7,052 nucleotides of DNA from an uncultured Mycoplasmatota bacterium (GTDB taxonomy: Bacteria; Bacillota_I; Bacilli_A; RF39; UBA660). The translations under genes and the position numbers were made by a program. The stretch spans positions 1 through 7,052 of the forward strand of contig UWSL01000079.1 in the NCBI GenBank assembly GCA_900552975.1, in the 5' to 3' direction. The notes beneath the pieces were generated by a model, which saw only the letters and a program-made list of their open reading frames with translations, did no database searches and was not told the DNA's origin. Positions 1-5,435 of the stretch are shown one piece after another (the stretch's first letter is position 1; each line of letters opens with the position of its first letter).

Positions 1-2307
1 ACCTGCTAGACCACCACCTTTATAGTCAATTAAAACAAATTGGACTTCGTTAGGGCTATAGTTAACACACATTGATAAGATATAAGTGATAATAAATTCT
101 GATTTACCTGAACCGGTTGATCCAGCGATAAGACCATGCGGACCATGGGCTTTTTCATGAAGATTTAATTCAAATAAATTACCATCCGGATGTACTCCTA
201 CGGGAGCACTTAAAGATAAAGTTGGATCATTAGTTTCCCAACGATTACCAATATTAAGTTGCTCTATTTTACCTACCTTATACATTTCTAAAAATTCTAA
301 AGTAGTTGGTAGTTGAGAAGCTACTTCAGATGAAGCAATTGGAATATTAGAAACCTTATTAATAATTGAGGTTAAATCAGAATAATTACAAAATTCAGGG
401 ATAAAATTCTTTTGATTATTACTTTTTATTTCTTTATTAAAAATATGTGCTTCTACATCATTAACATCTACAAAATTTTCACATCTACTAGGTAAATTTT
501 TAATATTTTTTTCAAACATTAATAATGAGAAACCATAATTTTTGGTAGATTTAAGAAGTTTTTCAATAATACCAGTATTTTTTATATGATAGATATCATC
601 GGTTATTATTAGGAAATAACTATCAAATAATTTATATAAATTTTTATCATCAAATGATGAATCAATATCTTGCATATTATTTTCTTCGGGATTTTTTAAT
701 GCATTAACACGTTCTTGATAAATGGTTTCAAGATATGAAGATATATCCTTTAAATCTTCATCTTTAGTAGCAAAGAAACGTTTATCACTATTGTTACTAA
801 TACAATGAGAAAGATATTTATATTGATGCCAAATATAGCTATTTTTTTCAGATACTAAGAAAACTAATTTTAAATCATGACTACTATGATAAGTTATTAA
901 TTGAATAAGTAAATTATCTATATAAGCTTTTTGATTACTACACTCCATTATTATAGGATAAATATTGTTGGTAATTAAAGATTCAACAATGGGAACTTTG
1001 TTTAATTTCAATTCTGTTGTAGCCAGTTTTTCGGTTTCTTCAGCAAGAGAATCTTCTATAAGAGTAAATTCTTTTTGTTGATAATCTAAGTTAATAAATG
1101 CTGGAATACTACCGCATCCAAGACGAAGAGATAAGAATTCTTTATCTTTTATTTCACGACTCCAAAAGTCAGATGTTTTACTTAATATTGTATTTATACA
1201 CTCTTCATATGTTGGAAATAATTCTTTTAAAGCTTGTTCTTGTTTTAAAATTGTTTCAGAAATAATTTTCTTTTTACTTTCTAAGTATTCAGTATATTTA
1301 CGAATGCGATTTTCTTCCGCTTTTTTATCACGATTTTTTTCATATTTTTCAGTGAGAATTGGGAAGACGATTGTTCCAACAGCTAGTGAAACACAAGTTA
1401 CAATAGATAATAATTCTTGTTCTAGTGTTGAGGTACCACTTGCTAGTTTAAAAAGTGATGTAACACCTGTAATCATAGATACAATGCTCATTACAACAGA
1501 ACTACCAATAGTTAAAAAAGCTGGGGTTTTGGCATTTTCTACTTTTTCTGGTGGATCAATCAAAGATATTTGTTCATTTTCAACACTCGGTCTTAAAGAT
1601 GGTGTATGAAAGAAATATTCATTTTCTTTGTATAAATTGGTATTTTTTTCTTTGGAAGTTAAATCAGTAAATTTAGAGTTGGTGTTACGAGATAAGCGAT
1701 ATATTTGTAATGAATTTACTTTTACTAAAGATGGAATATTATTAATTCTGATAAAGCTACGCATCCAAATTACTTTTAAACCAAAGATAAATATTTTATC
1801 ACCATAGTTAAGTTTTTGATGAGAAGCTAAAATGTCATTAACATAAATAGCCGGTGAATTTTCAGCAACGGTAATCCACCAATCACCATTGTTATCACGA
1901 TCAAGAGCAATATGATTAGGAGAAACTAAATCATTTTTATAAATAATATGATTGTTACTATTAGACCCAATTAAAATTTGTTTATTCGTAATAGGAATTT
2001 CATAATCAATATATTTATCAGCTTTTGAAGGCAAGCAAAAAAGAAAGATGTATTCTTCACAGTCATTAAAACAAATGGTAAAAGTTTTAAACTCTTCTAG
2101 AACAATCTTATTTTGTGGATACTTACTAGTATATAAGCTTATATTTTGATTTTTGTATATAACCCATTGTTTACTTTCTGTTTGAATATAAATCATTTTT
2201 TCTTCTTTATCTACTTCAGAAATATAACTTATAGAAAATGATTCATCAATCTTTTCTGGTAATTTATAAGGTCTTACATTGTGTTCGTTACCAATAAATA
2301 ATTTCAT
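1..2307 (-). CDS. essC: EssC, type VIIb secretion system FtsK/SpoIIIE-family ATPase (C-terminus beyond window)
   Basis: EssC is the membrane motor ATPase of the Firmicutes type VIIb (Ess/Yuk) secretion system, which exports WXG100/LXG-type substrates. The frame is open from ATG at 2307 to base 1, giving 769 codons without a stop; the family is usually about 1400-1500 residues, so roughly half is visible. Seen in order: a first FHA-like segment (about 1-95); a second FHA domain (about 100-180) with the GSNSNNHI and SPNHIAL motifs; two membrane segments (about 264-286 and 297-316); a basic, charged helical stretch (320-360); a linker and degenerate region (380-640); then FtsK/SpoIIIE ATPase domain 1 with Walker A GSTGSGKS at 729-736 and Walker B ending FVLID at 761, followed by YKGGG. 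The FHA-FHA-TM-TM-FtsK order is diagnostic of EssC. The start is supported by AAAAGGTG (2315-2322), 7 nt upstream of ATG. No other ess/esx gene is visible in the window. Confidence 0.93.
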   Translation of the reverse strand, partial: MKLFIGNEHNVRPYKLPEKIDESFSISYISEVDKEEKMIYIQTESKQWVIYKNQNISLYTSKYPQNKIVLEEFKTFTICFNDCEEYIFLFCLPSKADKYIDYEIPITNKQILIGSNSNNHIIYKNDLVSPNHIALDRDNNGDWWITVAENSPAIYVNDILASHQKLNYGDKIFIFGLKVIWMRSFIRINNIPSLVKVNSLQIYRLSRNTNSKFTDLTSKEKNTNLYKENEYFFHTPSLRPSVENEQISLIDPPEKVENAKTPAFLTIGSSVVMSIVSMITGVTSLFKLASGTSTLEQELLSIVTCVSLAVGTIVFPILTEKYEKNRDKKAEENRIRKYTEYLESKKKIISETILKQEQALKELFPTYEECINTILSKTSDFWSREIKDKEFLSLRLGCGSIPAFINLDYQQKEFTLIEDSLAEETEKLATTELKLNKVPIVESLITNNIYPIIMECSNQKAYIDNLLIQLITYHSSHDLKLVFLVSEKNSYIWHQYKYLSHCISNNSDKRFFATKDEDLKDISSYLETIYQERVNALKNPEENNMQDIDSSFDDKNLYKLFDSYFLIITDDIYHIKNTGIIEKLLKSTKNYGFSLLMFEKNIKNLPSRCENFVDVNDVEAHIFNKEIKSNNQKNFIPEFCNYSDLTSIINKVSNIPIASSEVASQLPTTLEFLEMYKVGKIEQLNIGNRWETNDPTLSLSAPVGVHPDGNLFELNLHEKAHGPHGLIAGSTGSGKSEFIITYILSMCVNYSPNEVQFVLIDYKGGGLAG

Positions 2308-2341
2308 ACAAATACACCTTTTACTATTCTTTCTATTATCA

Positions 2342-2369
2342 ATTATAGCATATTTAGTTTAATATTAAA
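2342..2369 (-). promoter_or_regulatory. Probable sigma-A promoter of essC with extended -10
   Basis: On the minus strand, TGCTATAAT (2342-2350) is a perfect extended -10 (TGnTATAAT). A weak -35-like TTTAAT (2364-2369) sits 16 bp further upstream. The predicted start of transcription, near 2335, leaves a leader of about 28 nt that contains the AAAAGGTG ribosome binding site. A 12-bp perfect palindrome, TTTAATATTAAA (2358-2369), overlaps the -35 and could be an operator or simply AT-rich coincidence. The promoter lies in the 77-bp gap after the penicillin-binding protein fragment, so essC can be expressed independently of it. Confidence 0.6.
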
Positions 2370-2384
2370 TAGTATTTTTTTTAT

Positions 2385-3257
2385 TTAACCTAGTTTTAAT
2401 CTAACAACACTATTTTCTTTAACATATAAATCTTTTTCTGGTAATTGATAAATAATTTTATCTCCTTCTCCTTCGGTTTCAATTTTAAATTGTTTTAATT
2501 CTTGCTGGGCTTCTTTTAAGGTTTTATTAGTAACATCTGGCATTTGGATATATTTAGTATCTAACCATGTATATTCACGAGGTGTTACTTCTTTACTTGG
2601 AGGAATATTTTTGATGCTGATGATACTTTTTAAAATTCTTTTAGCAATAGGTGCTGAGACTGTTCCACCATATTGAGTTATGCCTTTGGGATTGTCTACT
2701 GCAACGTATACAACATACTCTGGTTTATCAGCTGGCATAAAGCCAATAAAGGAAACAATATAATTTCCACTCATGTAAAGACCATTATTTACTTTTTGAG
2801 CAGTTCCTGTTTTACCACCAATGCGATAATTTTCAATATAAGCATTTTTACCTGTGCCTTGACTAACGACGCTTTCTAAGGTGTAACGAACCATTTTAGA
2901 AGTTTCTTCACTGATAACACGTCTTTTTAGTTGAGGCTTATTTTCTTTGATAATGTCTTTTGTTTCTGGCTCAGTTAAATATTTTACAATATATGGAGTA
3001 TATAAATTTCCTCCATTAATAGCAGCACTAACACCTGTTACCTGTTGAATTGGAGTAACACTTATGCCTTGTCCAAAGGAAATAGTTGCTTGTTCAACGG
3101 GACCAATTTTATCTTTTGCAAACATAATTCCTTTAGATTCACCATTCAAATCAATACCGGTTTTCTCGGTAAAACCAAACTTTTCAACATAACTATATAA
3201 ACGATCGGTTCCTAGTTTTTGCCCCATGACAACAAATCCAGGGTTGCTTTGGGTCAA
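2385..3257 (-). pseudogene. 3' fragment of a class B penicillin-binding protein (SpoVD/PBP2B-like) with a PASTA domain
   Basis: Class B penicillin-binding proteins cross-link peptidoglycan as D,D-transpeptidases outside the membrane. The readable frame encodes about 290 residues; numbering is from a TTG at 3257. Seen: residues SNPGF (4-8), the end of the SxN motif; GFTEKTGIDLNGE (28-40); a conserved ISFGQG segment (59-64); the KTGTAQ motif (149-154), which is the third active-site signature; and one C-terminal PASTA domain (about 238-290, from MPDV). Everything normally before SxN is absent: the membrane anchor, dimerisation domain and the SxxK motif with the nucleophilic serine. Upstream the frame runs only five codons, then meets TAA (3270-3272). 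There is no convincing ribosome binding site for the TTG or for the ATG at codon 11. The single terminal PASTA suggests SpoVD or a division PBP2B; which one cannot be decided. As it stands the product could not be a transpeptidase. An intact gene split by an inserted element explains it best. Confidence 0.85.
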
Positions 3258-3300
3258 TACACGAACACTTTAAAAAAATTATTTTCTTATATATTAAGTG

Positions 3301-3317
3301 GTTGTACGTTGTACGTT
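3301..3317. repeat. Short tandem repeat of GTTGTAC (2.4 copies)
   Basis: Two exact copies of GTTGTAC followed by GTT. This is one of the few non-AT-rich patches of the intergenic stretch. It lies about 40-60 bp inside the putative junction with the PBP gene, where a recombinase-binding arm could be expected, but nothing in the sequence proves such a role. Confidence 0.6.
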
Positions 3318-3334
3318 TTGAATTTTAAAAATGA

Positions 3335-3380
3335 TAAAAAAATAATAAATGTTATGTGCATAACATTTATTATATTTTTA
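3335..3380. repeat. Long inverted repeat, possible bidirectional terminator
   Basis: Arms 3342-3356 and 3359-3373 are perfectly complementary over 15 bp around a 2-nt spacer (TG). After one A-A mismatch the pairing continues for six A-T pairs (3335-3340 with 3375-3380). The stem is flanked by A runs on one side and T runs on the other, so either strand's transcript ends in a U-rich tract, as in an intrinsic terminator, although the stem is AT-rich. It sits about 210 bp downstream of the surface protein stop and could end that transcript, insulating the PBP fragment and essC. Alternatives are a cruciform or a recombination or protein-binding site. Confidence 0.6.
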
Positions 3381-3589
3381 CTATAGCTAAAAATTTAAAT
3401 ACCATTAATAGTAATACAATCCTGATAAAAAGTCTTATCTAAAATCTTTGATACTATAGATTATAGATGCAAATCAATATGCCACTTAATTAGAGCAATA
3501 AACAATTTTTAATAGTAAAAGCAAAAAGAAATTGTGAAAAGCTAATAATTTGTTTAGTACTCTTTATCATTAGTTAAAAATTCAAGATG

Positions 3590-5125
3590 TTAATAATCTA
3601 TGTTTGCTTTTGCTACATCTATTGCTGGTCGTACACCATAAGGCTCAGCATTGGTAACTGTCAAATCATGCAAAGCAATATGTGAACCATGAGGACCCCA
3701 AACATGAATAGAGTTAATAGATCTTGGTGTTTCTAACCACCATGCCCATATTTTTGACTGACTTTGTGCAAAAATTGTATTTTCTAATAAATATGTATAA
3801 TTTAATAATTCATTATTTTTATTGGTAGGTATATTATTTTTTCCAGTTCCTTTTCTTAATTCTTGTAATGTAAGAAGTCGTGCAGAATACCCTTCATAAC
3901 TAAAATCAGATGGTAAAATTCCTGCTTCTGTTTTATTCTCATTTTCATCACTAACTATATTTCGGATACTATTTTTCAATTTAACATTTGGCCATTGAGA
4001 AACTGTTGGCAATCCCTTTATCGCTTCTGTCGGACCTTTGTTGTTGCTTGAAGCATCATATATATACCTTTTGTTAAGATCTGGTTGACCAGCATTTATA
4101 TTATTGTAGTATATTAAAACTGCTGTATCTTCTTCGAATTCTTTTGTTGTCGTATTATAGTAATCACTTACAAAATAAAATCTTTCAGTATCTGAGTCAT
4201 ATATGCCATCACCATTTACATCACAATCGAATGCATCTCCATTTGTTAAAATACCAGTCGTCCCAATATTTCCATATGCAATTGAATCACCTCTTTTAGC
4301 TACAATTTTTCTGCATAAATAATTATCTTTATAATCGCATACTTCTTCATGAAGTTTTATTGCCCTTTTACATATGTATTTGTTTAATTTTATTCTAATG
4401 TCTCCGTTTATATTTGGTATTATTAAAATTTCATTATTATACTGATATTCGTTATTTATCGAAAGTCTTTTGTTATTCATGTATATCAACAAATTACTAT
4501 CAGACGTATTATAAATATTTAGGTTTAACGTGTCTCCCTCAATAACTTCTTTTGGTAAATCATTATTATTGGAAATATTAATATAATCAACATTATATAT
4601 TCTTCTAAATTTAAAAGCTAAAACAAAGTTCTCTGCTTCGTTACTAACGCTAGCATTCTCTTTATAAGATATTTTTATTTTCAATCTTTTTTTTACTCCT
4701 AAGGAACATTGGTTATTTTCACAGATTTTATCTTTTAAGTTATAATTTATAAAATCAAATTTCAAGTTTTCATTATCAATTGTAGCTTCACCTATTCCCA
4801 TAGGAACATTACCTAGATTATAAACATCAACATTATAGATAACGTATGAATTTTTATTATTTAAGCTGATACTGCCAGAAATATTAGCAACATTATAATC
4901 TTCGTAATAACTAGTTGCTTCACTCACATTATCAATATTAATATTCATTACTCTTACATCTTTGTCTATTCGTACATTAGCATTTATATCTTTAATCGCT
5001 AGATCATTTTGAAAAGCAGAGAATCCTATGTTTAAAAATGCGATGATAAAAAGTAGTATTACTGTTAAAAAATAAAATAAGATATTACTTTTTTTTTGTG
5101 GATTTCTTTTTCTATTATATTTCAT
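3590..5125 (-). CDS. Membrane-anchored surface protein with C-terminal DUF6273/C-type-lectin-like domain
   Basis: A 511-residue protein of no established function, probably displayed on the cell surface. Seen: a basic N-terminus (many K/R in residues 1-14), one membrane segment (about 16-35) ending in GFSAF with no lipobox, hence a signal anchor or signal peptide; an extracellular beta-rich domain (about 55-175) of the NLGNVPMGI type; a second small domain (about 180-250); a cysteine-containing junction (C252, C263, C271, C301); a dockerin-like calcium loop D302-V-N304-G-D306-G-I-Y-D310; and a C-terminal domain with SARLLTLQEL, WWLETPR (462-468) and GVRPAID (497-503). The WWL...P / GVRPA frame resembles DUF6273 and formylglycine-enzyme or C-type-lectin folds. 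From memory, similar multi-copy proteins occur in gut RF39-like bacteria. ATG at 5125 is preferred over GTG at 5140 because of ribosome binding site spacing. The neighbouring recombinase suggests it is cargo of a mobile element. Adhesion or ligand binding is an inference. Confidence 0.8.
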   Translation of the reverse strand: MKYNRKRNPQKKSNILFYFLTVILLFIIAFLNIGFSAFQNDLAIKDINANVRIDKDVRVMNINIDNVSEATSYYEDYNVANISGSISLNNKNSYVIYNVDVYNLGNVPMGIGEATIDNENLKFDFINYNLKDKICENNQCSLGVKKRLKIKISYKENASVSNEAENFVLAFKFRRIYNVDYINISNNNDLPKEVIEGDTLNLNIYNTSDSNLLIYMNNKRLSINNEYQYNNEILIIPNINGDIRIKLNKYICKRAIKLHEEVCDYKDNYLCRKIVAKRGDSIAYGNIGTTGILTNGDAFDCDVNGDGIYDSDTERFYFVSDYYNTTTKEFEEDTAVLIYYNNINAGQPDLNKRYIYDASSNNKGPTEAIKGLPTVSQWPNVKLKNSIRNIVSDENENKTEAGILPSDFSYEGYSARLLTLQELRKGTGKNNIPTNKNNELLNYTYLLENTIFAQSQSKIWAWWLETPRSINSIHVWGPHGSHIALHDLTVTNAEPYGVRPAIDVAKANIDY

Positions 5126-5135
5126 ATTTTTTCTT

Positions 5136-5145
5136 ATCACCCTTT
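5136..5145 (-). promoter_or_regulatory. Ribosome binding site that decides the surface protein start
   Basis: Minus-strand AAAGGGTGAT matches most of the anti-Shine-Dalgarno complement AAAGGAGGTGAT. It ends 10 nt before ATG at 5125, and the GGTGAT half sets a normal spacing. For the in-frame GTG at 5140, which lies inside the motif itself, the spacing would be impossible, so the five codons from 5140 to 5126 are probably untranslated. Confidence 0.65.
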
Positions 5146-5163
5146 AACATAATTATCATAAAT

Positions 5164-5172
5164 ATTGTAACA
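5164..5172 (-). promoter_or_regulatory. Probable promoter (extended -10) of the surface protein gene
   Basis: Minus-strand TGTTACAAT is an extended -10 (TGnTACAAT). The -35 region has no good match to TTGACA, which extended -10 promoters can tolerate. Predicted initiation near 5157 gives a leader of about 31 nt carrying the ribosome binding site at 5136-5145. Confidence 0.5.
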
Positions 5173-5435
5173 CACTAATTAATTATTTGTTTAATTATTA
5201 TATAAAATATGAATTGTTTTTTTGTGCCAGGTATTTTAGTTTTTAAATAAATTTTTTTAGAATATTTATGGAATATTGATTGTTTTATAATATTCAAGAT
5301 GAGTTAAAATTTCTTTATTAATTATTTTTTATTGTTAAGATATAGATAGTTCAATAAATGTAACATGATATTTTATATTATTTGTAATAATTTATGTGTA
5401 TTTAACACAAACTAACATATTTATTTTTTGCTATA

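Larger units (their letters stand above)
3258..3589. other. Non-coding stretch between the surface protein gene and the PBP fragment; likely element end
   Basis: No credible gene is visible in these 332 bases; all frames are broken by frequent stops. The stretch holds a heptamer tandem repeat (3301-3317) and a long inverted repeat (3335-3380). Close to the surface protein stop, a weak hairpin pairs 3566-3573 with 3542-3549 (8 bp with one G-U, 16-nt loop) and is followed on the minus strand by short T runs; it could be a poor terminator. A 9-bp inverted pair, ATTAAGTGG (3293-3301) and CCACTTAAT (3482-3490), is also present but may be chance. If an element is inserted in the PBP gene, its terminus lies at the low-coordinate end of this stretch. 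Confidence 0.55.
5126..5435. other. AT-rich intergenic stretch upstream of the surface protein gene
   Basis: This stretch contains the promoter and ribosome binding site listed separately. Otherwise it has a weak hairpin (GAATATT at 5271-5277 with AATATTC at 5289-5295), a 5-bp hairpin just after the recombinase stop (5395-5399 with 5405-5409), and one isolated GC-rich patch, GTGCCAGGT (5224-5232), in almost pure A/T sequence. No strong terminator follows the recombinase, and no open frame or RNA gene is recognisable. The GC-rich patch may be an operator or recombination site, but nothing confirms that. Confidence 0.5.

Noticed and set aside
1304..1609. Plus-strand open frame of 101 codons
   Set aside because: It lies wholly inside the strongly supported essC frame on the other strand and has no recognisable domain.
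2673..2879. Plus-strand open frame of 68 codons
   Set aside because: It is antisense to the conserved KTG and neighbouring region of the PBP fragment; the minus-strand frame carries the family motifs.
3390..3490. Broken minus-strand frame giving a plausible-looking peptide around SKILDKTFYQDC
   Set aside because: It is interrupted by stops on both sides and matches no family I can name; it may be a decayed gene remnant but is not supportable.
3490..3570. Minus-strand 26-codon open frame starting at ATG 3570
   Set aside because: It has no ribosome binding site and is hydrophobic by base composition; it cannot be separated from chance in AT-rich DNA.
5215..5235. Sigma-54 type -24/-12 promoter around the minus-strand TGGCAC
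   Set aside because: The required GC doublet at the right distance is missing, and a good sigma-A-type extended -10 lies closer to the gene.
3258..5435. Diversity-generating retroelement template repeat or CRISPR array
   Set aside because: By eye there is no second copy of the variable-like C-terminal DNA, no reverse transcriptase, and no regularly spaced repeats.
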